From: Candidatus Altimarinota bacterium
GTDB lineage: Bacteria > Patescibacteriota > Gracilibacteria > BD1-5 > UBA6164
Direction: 5' to 3'
DNA length: 40,069 bases
NCBI GenBank assembly: GCA_027066455.1
Contig: JAMONT010000040.1
Span: 1 to 40,069 of the forward strand
Shown here: piece after piece, positions 1 to 9,780 of the stretch
Layout: each line of letters opens with the position of its first letter
How positions within the stretch are numbered: the stretch's first letter is position 1
Notes under the pieces: generated by a model
Database searches by the model: none
Told to the model about the DNA's origin: nothing
The model's input: only the letters and a program-made list of their open reading frames with translations
Translations under genes and position numbers: made by a program

Positions 1-282
1 AATTAAAGTATTTTTTTTATCTTGTTTTTTTAGTATGTTACTTAATAATTTTCATCTAGCTTCTATTATTGTAGCAAAACTTAAGGCAGAAATTTTATTT
101 CAATATTCTTTTCAAAAAACTTTATCAAAATTATCCCACCTTCCTTCTAATTCATTTGAACTTAATCAAGATTTTTTTAATAAAAAATTGAAAACATCAA
201 AAGAATTACTTATTTTTAGGATACTTCTAAAATAAGCAGTTAAAGAAAAAGGTTCTAGTAAAATTTTATAATTTTTTAACAT
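1..282 (-). CDS. Unknown protein, N-terminal part (gene runs off the window)
   Basis: With TGA read as Gly this frame is open from an ATG at 282-280 to the first base of the window, 94 codons with no stop. It begins MLKNYKILLEPFSL and contains SGLSSNELEGRWDNF; three glycines come from TGA. I do not recognise the family and see no signal peptide or nucleotide-binding motif. It is transcribed divergently from the orphan gene at 440, so the 283-439 spacer probably holds both promoters. The in-frame TGA codons, the clean opening and the A/T-rich leader support a real gene; its function is unknown. Confidence 0.6.
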
Positions 283-439
283 AATTTTTTTATTTTTATT
301 AAAAATATTTTTTGAAATTATAAAGATTTATTTTAAAAAAACAAATTTAAAATAAGAATTTTAAAATAAAATCTTTTTGAAAAATCTTAAATTTATATAT
401 ACTTAATTTAAGTAGAAAATAATTTTTTATAAAAAAAAT

Positions 440-2074
440 ATGAATACTAATCGTTTAATTTCAGAGAATGAAAAAATTTATAAAGATTTTTTTAATAATT
501 ATGATATAATTATTAGTTGCCCTATAGTAGTTACTTTTGTTTGAGATATTTCCTTTTTATCAAAATGAAACACTTCTAATTTAACTCAAAAAATAACACT
601 TAGAAATTATATTTGATATAATAAAAATTTTTCAAACAAAGAAATTGAATATATAGTTAGGGATAATAATAAAGGTTTTATAAAACAAGATATAGAAACA
701 AAATATTCTATAAATAAAAAATTATTAAAAAAAATTTGATTAGATTGAAAAATTTGATTTTTGTCTGAATATAATTCAGCAAATCCACCTTCAATAATTT
801 GAAATATATTAATTTTAAAATTATTGATAGATAAAAAATTAAGTATAGAAGATATTGAAAAATTGGATTTAGAAAATTCAGAATTCAAAAAAATATTAGA
901 TTTAGTTTTGGATTTAGATAAAAAATTATTACAAAAATTTAATTTTTTTTGAGCAAATAGAAATAATGGTATTTATTTATGAGCTAGTTTATTGAGTTCA
1001 GATTCTCATATTTTATCAATTCAAGATTGAGAAGAATATATATTTAAAAATATTTGAGAAAATTATGATTTTAATCAATTAGATTTAACACTGTCTTTAA
1101 TAAGTCCTAATTTAATTACTAAAAATAATTATAATTCTTTATTTTTAGATGAAAAAACAGAAAAAATAAAATGATTTATTGATGAATTTGATATTAATTC
1201 AAATATAAAAGAAAATATAGATTTATATAATTGAATAAATAATATTTGAAATTTTTATTCTATAAAATTATATAAAGATTTATTAAGATTATATGGAGCT
1301 AATTGTTCAGAAACTAATTTTTATAGAGATTTAAAAATTTATAGAGAAACTTTGAAATCTTTATTTAATAACAAAAAAGATGAATTAAATGATAAATTTA
1401 TAAAAAAACAGATTTTAGAATTAGTTTTAGATAGAAATTTTGATTTTTATATGGATTATGTTTGAGTTTTTAGTTCTATAAAATTTGCTATTTTTAGTCA
1501 AAAAATATGATATATAGATGAAGAATTAATTAATACTTTAAATAGAAAAACAGCATTTAATTTAAAATTGGATTATTCTTCTTTTTATGATTGATATGAA
1601 AGAAAATGACTTAAATTAGAACAATATAGAAGTTTATGAGAATTATCTATTTTATCATCAGAATTTTTACATCTAAAATATTTAGATTGAGAATTAATAA
1701 CAAATTCTTGAGATTATGATTTTTTAATAAAAAATACAAAATGACTAACTCTTGATTTAATGAGAAGAAAAATTTATTTAGATTGAGAAAAATTAACATC
1801 AAAAGAAATTCATTCTCAAAATACAACAATTGAGATTTTAGAAATTTTGTTACTAAGATTATGAGAAAGTGTTTCAAATAAAGAATTACCAAAATCAAGT
1901 TACTCAACAAATAAAAATGAAATGTTATGAAAAATAGTTTTACCAATAGTGAAATTAATAGAAGAAAGAAAAAAAATGAAATTACCTTTTATTTGCAAGT
2001 GAAGTTTATCAGATTTTTATATAAAATTAGATAAAAATGGTTTAAAAATAAATATAATAAAAAAGTTGTCTTAA
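440..2074 (+). CDS. Orphan protein, possibly GHMP-kinase-like N-terminus and winged-helix C-terminus
   Basis: 544 residues from an ATG preceded by an A-rich tract to TAA. About thirty in-frame TGA codons act as Gly. The first 230 residues loosely follow the order of GHMP sugar kinases: an early beta strand (CPIVVTFVGD), a region where the GSGLGSSA loop would sit but reading NSANPPSIIGN, then a YLGASLLSSD segment like the substrate-side motif. The ATP loop glycines are not conserved, so kinase activity is doubtful. The last 110 residues (KGLTLDLMRRKIYLDGEKL and onward) resemble an OmpR-type winged helix, with a strand, three helices and a terminal hairpin. Both assignments are fold-level guesses. 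It is followed by a strong hairpin terminator and is therefore probably monocistronic. It could instead be a lineage-specific family. Confidence 0.55.
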
Positions 2075-2095
2075 CTTTTTCAGTTTTTGTCTTTG

Positions 2096-2129
2096 AAAAT
2101 TAAAGTATTTTGTAGATACTTTAATTTTT
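2096..2129 (+). terminator. Rho-independent terminator after the orphan gene
   Basis: A perfect 13-bp stem (AAAATTAAAGTAT at 2096-2108 pairing with 2116-2128) has a 7-base loop and ends in a T run. It lies between the stop at 2074 and the reductase start at 2142. Its right arm is only 13 bases from that ATG, so it could also modulate reductase translation. Confidence 0.7.
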
Positions 2130-2141
2130 AATAAAAATTAT

Positions 2142-3863
2142 ATGGAATTTTATAATTGTAAATTTTCTGAATTTTCTGAATGAATATTAAGAAATTGAGG
2201 AATTATTGAAGATCAGGAAAAACCATCAGATATGGTTAAGAGAATAACAGATTGATTAAAAGATATAGATAGTTTTTTTTCAAATTTAGAAAGTACAAAT
2301 ATACATATAAATAATATGAAAAAATATATTTGTACTAAAATGGTTGTTCCAAATACTACAATAATGACAAATTTAGGAAGACATAATTCTAAGCCTCTTT
2401 CTGCTTGTACTGTTCCAGATATAAATATGAAAGGTGATTTTGAAAAGTTAAAAGCTAAGGTTGATAATATACATTTATCTTGAATGTGAACTTGATTTGA
2501 TTTTACTTGATTAGATGATCCTATTAAATTATTATATTTTTTAAATAAGGCTTGAGTTGATTTAGAAGAGTCATGAAAACAAGAAAGACCTGTAGGAAAT
2601 ATGTGAATAATTTCAATTTATGATAAGCATGTAGTTGATTTTATTAATGTGAAAAGATGAGCAGATGAAAGGTGAGAAAAATGGAATTTTAATATATCCA
2701 TATCTATTGATAATAATTTTATAGATGCTGTTAAAAATAATAAAAAAGTACAACTATTAGATTGAAAAGAAATTGATGCAAATGAATTATTTAATTTAAT
2801 TGCTGAATCTGCTTATGATTGTGCTGATCCATGAATTTTATTTATGGATAGAATGCAAAGTTGAAATACAACTCCAGATGTTTGAGAATATGTTTCAGTT
2901 GCTCCTTGTTGAGAAACAGGATTAGCAAAATGAGAAACATGTAATTTTTGATCTGTTAATATTGCAGAATTTGTTGATTCAGATAATAAAATAGATTATA
3001 AAGAGTTAGAAAAAGTTATAATAGATTTAGTTAGATATTTAGATAATATAGTTGAATATAACTTAGATAAGTATTCAGATGAAAGCTCAAAAAAGATAAT
3101 GGAACAAAAAAGAAAAATTTGAGTATGAATATGTGGAGTTGCAGATATGTTTTTGAAATTAAAAATACCATATTGAAGTAAAGAAACAATTGAATTATCA
3201 GAAGATATAATGAGCTTTATAAACTTTAAATCTAAGGAAGCTAGCATAAAATTAGCAAAAGAGAGATGAAGTTTTTGAGCTTTTAATACTTCATTATATC
3301 AAACAAATTATTTAGTTAATACATTTTGACAAAAAAATACAAACACTATATCAAAAGAGGATTGGCTAAAATTAGATAAAGAAATCAAGAAAAATTGATT
3401 AAGAAATTCTAACACAGTAATTCTACCACCAACTTGAAGATCTGCATTAGTCTTTTGAGCAAGTCAACAAATTGAACCAATTTTTGGTGTTAAATGACTA
3501 GATTGAAAATTACCTAAATCATTACTTGAAGAATGATTATCAGAAGATATTTTAGAAGAAATAAATGAGAGTTGAACATTAAATATTTTAAAAATATTAA
3601 AATCTACTAATAAAAAATATAAAAGAATATTAGAAGTTTATAAAACTGCAAATGAATTATCTTTAGAAAATCATTTAGATATATTGGAGGCTTTTTCAAA
3701 ATATACAGATGAAGCTGTTTCAAAAACAGTTAACTTACCAAATAATGTATCTATTAAAGATATTAAAAATGTTTATTTAGATTGTTATAGTAGATGATTA
3801 AAATGAGTTACTATTTATAGAGATTGAAGTAAATTATTTCAACCAATAAAAACTTCTAAATAA
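2142..3863 (+). CDS. nrdJ: Adenosylcobalamin-dependent (class II) ribonucleotide reductase-like protein, divergent
   Basis: 573 residues. It should reduce ribonucleotides to deoxyribonucleotides. Family landmarks run in order: LSAC (Cys89, equivalent of E. coli class I Cys225), GMGTGFDF, an NMG segment, DPGILFMDR, PCGE (Cys256, Glu258, thiyl-radical Cys439 and Glu441 equivalents), CNFGSVNI (Cys267, equivalent of Cys462), GASQQIEPIF, AVSKTVNLP and KGVTIYRDGS. Three things are odd: the residue two before the radical cysteine is Ala254 instead of the near-invariant Asn; the phosphate loop reads PTGRSAL rather than PTGTIS; and the protein stops right after YRDGS, without the C-terminal cysteine pair that normally re-reduces the active site. 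There is no ATP-cone domain. Most glycines are TGA. Nudix and HD hydrolase genes follow on the same strand, suggesting a nucleotide-pool operon. Confidence 0.85.
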
Positions 3864-3923
3864 ATTTGTTTATTATTTATTTTATTATAAAGTATAATTA
3901 CTTTATTTATTAAATATTATTTT

Positions 3924-4400
3924 ATGCCTACATGAGAAAAGTATAATTTCCAATATTGTCCAAAATTAGTTATTTTTAATAAAAATAATGAAGTATTATT
4001 ATGTAAAAGACAAGGAGAAGAAGATTTTAATTGAGTATTTTCATTTCCAGGATGAAAAAGAGAAAAAATTGATATCAGTATTGAAATTTGAATTAAAAGA
4101 GAAAAAAGTGAAGAAATATGAGAAAAAGTAAGAATAAAAATGTATAGACTTTTTAATATAGAAAAAGAATATGTAAAAAAATCATGAGATACAATGATTT
4201 TACCTCATTATGTTTGATTTTATGAATGATGAGAAATTATAATTAATGAAGAATATTCTGAATATAAATGGCTTTGATTAGATGATATTAATAATATAAA
4301 TACTATTTGAACAGTTATTCCTATAATTAAGCAGTTTATTATTTTTAAAGAAACTGATTTTTTTAAAGAAAGTTTTAAATATAATAATTTTTTAATTTAA
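3924..4400 (+). CDS. Nudix hydrolase
   Basis: 158 residues. A strand LVIFNKNNEVLLCKRQG leads into a Nudix-box-like segment, FPGGKREKIDIS...IKREKSEEIG, with the catalytic REKSEE matching REUXEE. The upstream half is slightly irregular: Asp replaces the first Glu and spacing to the RE pair is one residue longer than the consensus GX5EX7REUXEEXGU. Such enzymes cleave nucleoside diphosphates linked to another moiety; the substrate cannot be told from sequence. Spacing is 60 bases from the reductase-like gene and 5 bases to the HD hydrolase gene, so the three are probably co-transcribed and may clean up nucleotide pools. Confidence 0.8.
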
Positions 4401-4405
4401 AAAAT

Positions 4406-5056
4406 ATGAATAACATAACAAAAACTAAAAATTTTATAAAAAAAGAATTAGAGTGACTTTGCTCTGCTCATGATTTACATCATATAAATAGAGTTTATAA
4501 AATTTCAGAAACAATTTTTTTAGAAGATAAAAAATGAAATAAAGAAATTATTTTAATTTCTGCTTTATTACATGAAATGTTAGATAATAAATTTTTTGAA
4601 TGAGTTTTAGAAAAACAAAAAGAAAAGATAGAAAATTTTTTAAATAGTTTAGAATTAAATAAACAAGAAAAAGAAAAAATAACTTATATAGTAGAAAATA
4701 TTTGATATTGAAAAAGTTTATCTTGAAAAAAAATTGATAAATTTATAGAATTTCAAATTGTAGAAGATGCAGATAGATTAGAAAGTATTTGAGCAATAGC
4801 TATAGCGAGAACTTTTGCATATTGATGAAAAAAACATATACCAATTTATGATCCAGAAATAAAAGTAGAATTAGATATGACCCCTGAAGAATATAGAAAT
4901 CATAAATGAACTTCTATAAATCATTTTTATGAAAAATTATTAAAATTAAAATATTTAATGAATACAAATTTTTGAAAAAAAATAGCAAAAGATAGGCATA
5001 AATTTATGGAAACTTTTTTAGAACAATTTTTTTGAGAGTGGAATTGAGAAAAATAA
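4406..5056 (+). CDS. HD-domain phosphohydrolase (YedJ/YpgQ-like)
   Basis: 216 residues. It shows the HD-superfamily pattern of this subfamily: SAHDLHHINRV near residues 18-28, ISALLHEMLD where ALLHD is usual, VEDADRLESIGAIAIAR in the middle, then SINHFYEKLLKLK and a final RHKFMETFLEQF. The second metal motif is His-Glu rather than the canonical His-Asp, a conservative but unusual change. Relatives are metal-dependent phosphohydrolases acting on nucleotides. The gene starts 5 bases after the Nudix stop, so translation is likely coupled, and a terminator hairpin near 5152-5188 ends the unit. All HD-motif glycines such as those in LESIGAIA are TGA-coded. Confidence 0.85.
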
Positions 5057-5151
5057 AAATAATTTTATTAATTTAGATTTATTAAAATAAAAAAGTAAAA
5101 AAAATGGTTTATTATTTCCTCAAAATAGATATTTATATAATTAAATATAAT

Positions 5152-5188
5152 AAAAAAACTAATCACAAAAGTGTAATTAGTTTTTTTT
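5152..5188. terminator. Bidirectional hairpin terminator
   Basis: AAAAAACTAAT...CAC pairs with GTG...AATTAGTTTTTT across a 4-base loop, with a two-base bulge and poly-A/poly-T flanks on either side. It lies between the convergent HD hydrolase gene (plus) and tRNA-Phe (minus), so it can serve both. Confidence 0.65.
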
Positions 5189-5199
5189 ATTTTTTTAAA

Positions 5200-5274
<75 letters not shown>

Positions 5275-5313
5275 TTGTATTTTTGGCTAAAAAATTTCTT
5301 TTTAGCAAGAACT

Positions 5314-5340
5314 ATTATATAAAAATTCTATAATAAGCAA
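5314..5340 (-). promoter_or_regulatory. Promoter of tRNA-Phe
   Basis: On the minus strand TTGCTT (5340-5335) is followed after 15 bases by a perfect TATAAT (5319-5314), about 40 bases upstream of the tRNA 5' end. The spacer is short but the -10 box is consensus. Confidence 0.55.
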
Positions 5341-5359
5341 ATTTTTTTTTGAGAAAATT

Positions 5360-5387
5360 TTGTTTTTTTTAAAAAATACTTTATAAT
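5360..5387 (+). promoter_or_regulatory. Promoter of the T4SS pilin-like gene
   Basis: TTGTTT at 5360-5365, a 16-base spacer and a perfect TATAAT at 5382-5387, ending 34 bases upstream of the ATG at 5422. It is divergent from the tRNA-Phe promoter. Confidence 0.5.
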
Positions 5388-5421
5388 GTAAACAAGAAAT
5401 ATATTTTTTATAACAAATATT

Positions 5422-6342
5422 ATGAATTTAAGAAAAATTTTAATATCATTAATACTTCTCTTTTGAATATTTTTTTTGGCTAATAATACTATGGCTGTAA
5501 ATATTGAAATGTGAAATAATGATTTTGAAAGATTAGTTGAAAGAGTTTCTATAAATACTGATTCTGTTGATGATAAAAGAGGTATTGTAGAAAAAATAGA
5601 ATCTTTGTGAGTTAATCTTTTATGAACATTCAAAGTTGTAATACAATGATTATTACTGCTTTTTATAGTTTATGCTTGAGCTATGATGATAATGTCAATG
5701 TGAACAAATGAAGAAGATTTAGCTAGTGCCAAAAGACATATTCGGTATGCTTTAATAGCATTAGTTTTTATAAATATGCCTTGAACTATATATGATGCAC
5801 TTGTTGATGGCTGATGAGAAGATATAACACAAAGTATTTGAATAGTTACAGATAAAACTTTTGGATTTATAAATATGGAAAATTTGTTAACTATTATTTG
5901 AAATATTGTTCAATTTATTCAAGTAATAATATTTTTTATAGCAATATTACTTTTAAGTCTTTCTGCTATAAAATTAATTATGGCTAGATGAAGGGAAGAT
6001 GTTATAAAAGAACATAAAAATAATATATTTTATTCACTTTTATGACTTGTATTTGTTTGGTTGATATGACTTTGGAAAGATATAGTTTTTGATTGAGTTA
6101 ATATTCAAACTAAAGCTAAAGGTTTTTTCAATTCTATGGCAGAATTTATTTTAATGTTTGCTTGACCTATTGCTATTTTCTTTTTAATAATGGCTTGATA
6201 TTATTTTATTACAGCTAATTGAGATGAAGATAAAATTAAAAAATGAAAAAGTATTATTGTGAATGTTGTATTATGATTTGTAATTTTACTAATGTCTTAC
6301 ACTTTCCTACTTGATTTAAATGATTTTAACATAAATGATTAA
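5422..6342 (+). CDS. Type IV secretion-type pilin-like membrane protein with two homologous halves
   Basis: 306 residues. A hydrophobic N-terminal signal-like segment (LISLILLFGIFFLA, processed near NNTMA) is followed by several membrane helices. The central segment pairs two transmembrane helices with a short charged linker, IMSMGTNEEDLASAKRHIRY, as in the small T4SS pilin-like (VirB2/TrbC-type) proteins common in Patescibacteria. A second copy of the same pattern appears near the C-terminus (GYYFITANGDEDKIKKGKSI then a helix), so the protein looks like an internal duplication. A role in a conjugation-like or secretion machine is inferred from this pattern and from the VirD4-like ATPase at 12749-15157. 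Its own promoter and strong terminator suggest a single-gene transcript. Confidence 0.65.
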
Positions 6343-6380
6343 AAAAAATACTAAAAAAGAAATTTTTTAGTATTTTTTTT
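6341..6380. terminator. Strong bidirectional terminator
   Basis: A perfect 18-bp stem (6341-6358 with 6363-6380) surrounds a GAAA tetraloop, with A8 and T8 ends. It sits between the convergent pilin-like gene and the ftsE-like gene and overlaps both stop codons. Confidence 0.85.
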
Positions 6381-7059
6381 ATAAATTATAAATTCAAGGA
6401 TTTAGATCAGAAAAAATTTCTTTATCTTTAAAAGTAATTACTCTTTTTTTGTATTTATCAACCAAATTTTTATCATGAGTTGCTATAATTATAGTTTTTC
6501 ATAATTTATTCAAATCTTCAAAAAGTTCCATAATTGTGTCTGCTGTTTCAGGGTCTAAGTTACCAGTTGGTTCATCTCAAATAATTAAATCGGGTTCATT
6601 TACCAAAGCTCTAGCAATAGTAACTCTTTGTTTTTCTCAACCTGAAATTTCAAAAATTGATTTATCTTTTTTAAGTAAAAGTCCAACTTGTTTCAAAATA
6701 TTAGGAACTCTATGTTTTATTTCAGTATTAGAATATCAACATACTTCCATTCAAAAAGCCACATTTTCATAAACAGTTTTAGATTCAAGTAATTTATAAT
6801 CTTGAAAAACTACTCAAATTTTTTTTCTATAATTAGATAAAAATTTATCATTTTTTTTATAATATAAAGAATTTTCATCATTTAAAATAATTTCCCCCTT
6901 TTTAGGTTTCAAATCTCAAATAATACTTCTAATAAAAGAAGTTTTTCAAGAACCAGATTTTCCTATTACAAAAGCAAATTCTCAAGTTTTTATTTCAGTA
7001 TTTATATCTTTTAAAACAATTTTATTTCAAAAAGATAAAGTTAAATTTTCTATTTTCAT
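6379..7059 (-). CDS. ftsE: FtsE-like ABC transporter ATP-binding protein
   Basis: 226 residues with all ABC ATPase motifs: Walker A GKSGSGKTS near residue 36, a Q-loop VVFQDYKLL, signature SGGEKQRVTIARAL, Walker B LIIGDEPTGNLD and switch ATHDK. The QDYKLL and DEPTGNLDP segments are typical of FtsE, which with the permease FtsX signals to peptidoglycan hydrolases at the division site. No ftsX lies beside it; the neighbour upstream is the divergent 83-residue membrane protein, far too small to be FtsX. LolD/MacB-type ATPases look similar, so the assignment is probable rather than certain. Several motif glycines are TGA-coded, which is direct evidence for code 25. Confidence 0.8.
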
Positions 7060-7133
7060 TTTTTTATTTAAATTTAATAAATTATATTCTCATAAACATT
7101 TTACTAAAAAAACAAAAAAACTCAAAATTTTTT

Positions 7134-7162
7134 TTGACTATATTTTAAAAATATGATTTAAT
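7134..7162 (+). promoter_or_regulatory. Promoter of the 83-residue membrane protein gene
   Basis: TTGACT (7134-7139), a 17-base spacer and TTTAAT (7157-7162), 31 bases before the ATG at 7193. The spacer ends in TATGA, which gives an extended -10 character. Confidence 0.5.
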
Positions 7163-7192
7163 ATAGTTATATTTTAAAAATTTATAAAAAAA

Positions 7193-7444
7193 ATGAACCA
7201 AATAACTAAAAAGATATTCTTATCTTACAAAAACTTTTTTGATAAAACTATAGAAAATTCAACTATAACTATTGCTTTAATTTGTATAGTTTTATTTTCT
7301 GTGTGATTTTTTGTAAATAATATTTGAGCATTTTCTTTGGATAATTCTTTAAAAGCTAATATTCTTGAAATAAAAAAGGAAAAAAAAGAATTTAATATAA
7401 TTATAATAGATTGAAAAAAATATAAATTAGTTTTAGTTAAATAA
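7193..7444 (+). CDS. Small single-pass membrane protein
   Basis: 83 residues, with an ATG preceded by seven A's. A basic N-terminus (MNQITKKIFLSYKNFF) is followed by one transmembrane helix (STITIALICIVLFSVGFFV) and a charged tail ending in IIIIDGKKYKLVLVK. I recognise no family. In-frame TGA codons (three Gly), its own promoter and a terminator directly after the stop support expression. It is divergent from the ftsE-like gene; a functional link is possible but cannot be shown. Confidence 0.6.
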
Positions 7445-7474
7445 AAAAGTAGTAAAAATTTTTGCTACTTTTTT
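7443..7474 (+). terminator. Terminator after the small membrane protein gene
   Basis: AAAAAAGTAG (7443-7452) pairs with CTACTTTTTT (7465-7474); the enclosed TAAAAATTTTTG can extend the stem. The right arm ends in a T run. Confidence 0.7.
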
Positions 7475-7529
7475 ATTTTTGCTTATACTAAAGAAGTAAA
7501 AAAAATATTATTAACAAAATTAAAAAAAT

Positions 7530-8141
7530 ATGAAACTAATTTTTATATGAATACAAGGTTCTGGAAAAGGAACACAAGCAAAAATTTTGAAAGAAAAATA
7601 TTCTTTTAAAATTTTTGAAACAGGCTGAGCTCTTAGAAATATTGCAAAAGAAGAATCAGAACTTTGAAAAAGGATTAAAAAAACAATAGAAGCAGGAATT
7701 TTGGTAGATATAAATACTATTTGAGATATTATTTCAGATTTTTTAGAAAAAAATGATACTAGTTCAAATATTATTTTTGATTGAATTCCTAGAAATAAAG
7801 AGCAAAAAAATTTGGTTGATGATTTGATTTCAGATTACAAAGTTGTACTTTTTGATTTACCAAAAGAAGTTGCTGAAAAAAGATTACTTTGAAGAATGTT
7901 TAATTCTAAAACTTGAGAAACTTTTGTTTCAGGAACTTTATTTGATCCAAAAACTTGAGATAAATTAGAAATTAGAAAAGATGATAATCAGGAAGTTATA
8001 AAACAAAGAATAGATAGCTTTTATGCTAAAACTATACCAATTATTGAAGAATATGAAGCTGAATGAAAATTAATAAAAATTAATGCTAATAATTGTATTG
8101 AAAGTGTTACTTTAGATTTAGAAAAGTCTTTGAACTTGTAG
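7530..8141 (+). CDS. adk: Adenylate kinase
   Basis: 203 residues. It interconverts ATP + AMP and two ADP. Motifs in order: P-loop GIQGSGKGTQA (residues 6-16, its first Gly being TGA), AMP-binding ETGGALR, NMP-site segment FDGIPRN, LID start RLLGRMFNSKTGE, LID RKDDNQEVIKQR, and a closing KTIPIIEEYE helix. The LID is the long form but lacks the four zinc cysteines. Length is slightly below the usual 210-215. In many bacteria adk sits in the ribosomal protein operon; here it stands alone upstream of sufB. Confidence 0.95.
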
Positions 8142-8218
8142 GAATAGATTAAAAATAATCAAATCTTTTTAATTTTTTTGTATAATAAATAAAAGTTAAT
8201 TTTTAAAGAAAATAATAA

Positions 8219-9625
8219 ATGTCAAAAGAAAAAAATAATTCTACAATTAAAACAGAAAATACTTGGGATTTTCATGATGAAATAAAATATTCAAAAATTG
8301 CAAAAGCTTGAATAAATGAAGAAGTTGTAAGACAAATAAGTATTTCTAATAAGGAACCTGTTTGGATGTTGGAGCTTAGATTAAAGGCTTTAAAAATTTT
8401 TGAAGAAAAAGAAATGCCAAAATGGTGACCTAATTTATCTAAATTAGATTTAGATAAAATTTATTATTTTGCAAAACCTGAATGAGCAGGGAGCAATAAA
8501 ACTTGGGAAGATGTTCCTGAAAAAATAAAAAATACTTTTGATAAACTTTGAATTCCTGAAGCTGAAAAAGAGGCTTTAGCTTGAGTTGGAGCTCAATATG
8601 ATAGTGAAGTTGTTTATCATTCTTTGAAGCAAGAATTGGTTGATTTGGGAGTTATTTTTGAAGATACTTCTTTAGCTTTGAAAAAATATCCTGAACTTGT
8701 AAAAAAATATTTTTCTAAATGTATTTCTTTATCTGAACACAAATTTTCAGCTTTGCATTATGCTGTTTGGTCTTGAGGAACTTTTTTATATATTCCTTTT
8801 TGAGTAAAAATTTTAGAACCACTTCAATCATATTTTAGAATGAATTTAAAGTCTTGAGGACAGTTTGAACATACAATAATTGTTTTGGAAGATGAAACAG
8901 AAGCTCATTATATAGAGTGATGCTCAGCTCCAAAATATGATGAAAATTCTTTGCATGCTTGAGCTGTTGAAATTTTTGTCTGAAAAAATGCTAATATGAG
9001 ATATTCTTCAGTTGAAAATTGGAGTTTAGATACTTATAATTTGAATACAAAAAGAGCAATAATAGGAGAAAATTCCTTTATGCAATGGGTTGGAGGAAAT
9101 TTGGGTTCTGGAGTTACTATGCTTTACCCTTGTAGTATTTTGAAGTGAGATAATTCGAAATGTGATCATTTGTGATTATGATTTGCAAACACTAATCAAA
9201 TTCAAGATATTTGAGCAAAAGTTATTCATATTTGAAAAAATACAAGTTCAAATATTGTAAATAAATCTTTATCAAAAGGTTGATGAAAAGCTATTTATAG
9301 AGGTTTAGTTGATATAAAAAAGTCAGCAACTAATTCTGTTTCAAAAATAGATTGTGATGCACTTTTACTTGATTCTAAATCTATTTCAGATACAATTCCA
9401 GTTTTAAAAGTAGCAAATACAAGCTCAGTTATTTGACATGAAGCAAGTGCTTGAAAAATAGATGAACAAAGTTTATTTTATTTGAGAAGCAGATGAATAG
9501 ATGAAGATGAAGCAAAATCTATGATTGTAAACTGATTTTTAAGCCCAATAATGAAAGAATTACCATTAGAATATGCAAGTGAAATGAATGTTTTAATTTC
9601 AATGGAAATGCAAGGAGGATTTTAG
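8219..9625 (+). CDS. sufB: SufB, Fe-S cluster assembly scaffold
   Basis: 468 residues, full length for SufB (E. coli about 495). It opens with an ISISNKEPVWMLELRLKAL segment, typical of SufB, and contains YDSEVVYHSLK, EHKFSALHYAVWSGGTF, a YFRMN patch, EGCSAP with the cysteine of that motif, and the beta-helix core ending GHEASAGKIDEQSLFYLRSRG. It builds Fe-S clusters with SufC, SufD and SufS, none of which is adjacent. Many conserved glycines are TGA. A TG-rich, moderately GGT/GGA-using gene; it starts 78 bases after adk without an evident terminator, so read-through is possible. Confidence 0.95.
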
Positions 9626-9657
9626 TTTATTAAAAAAGTATATTAAGTTTAATAAAC
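9625..9657 (+). terminator. Possible terminator after sufB
   Basis: GTTTATTAAA (9625-9634) pairs perfectly with TTTAATAAAC (9648-9657) over a 13-base loop. No T run follows on the plus strand, so termination is uncertain. Confidence 0.35.
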
Positions 9658-9679
9658 AAAAAAACATAATAGAAAAAAA

Positions 9680-9775
9680 ATGACTCTTGTTAACTACAAA
9701 AATCATCTTTTAGATATTTCTATTTACACAGTTTATTGCACAGTCCCATTTTTCCTAACTTATATCTATTATTAA
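9680..9775 (+). CDS. Possible 31-residue hydrophobic peptide
   Basis: An ATG directly after eight A's, the same leader style as the annotated genes, opens a 31-codon frame ending in TAA: MTLVNYKNHLLDISIYTV and a hydrophobic, Tyr-rich end. It fits exactly between sufB and the convergent pilT stop. Codons such as GTC, AAC and TGC are rarer than in neighbours, and no TGA is used. It could be a short membrane peptide or chance. Confidence 0.25.
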   Translation: MTLVNYKNHLLDISIYTVYCTVPFFLTYIYY

Positions 9776-9780
9776 TAATT

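Noticed and set aside
2142-3863. Reductase gene as a pseudogene full of stop codons
   Set aside because: All apparent stops are TGA at glycine positions; no in-frame TAA or TAG occurs before the real stop.
6379-7444. ftsE-ftsX pair
   Set aside because: The neighbouring membrane protein has only 83 residues, one helix and lies on the opposite strand, so it is not FtsX.
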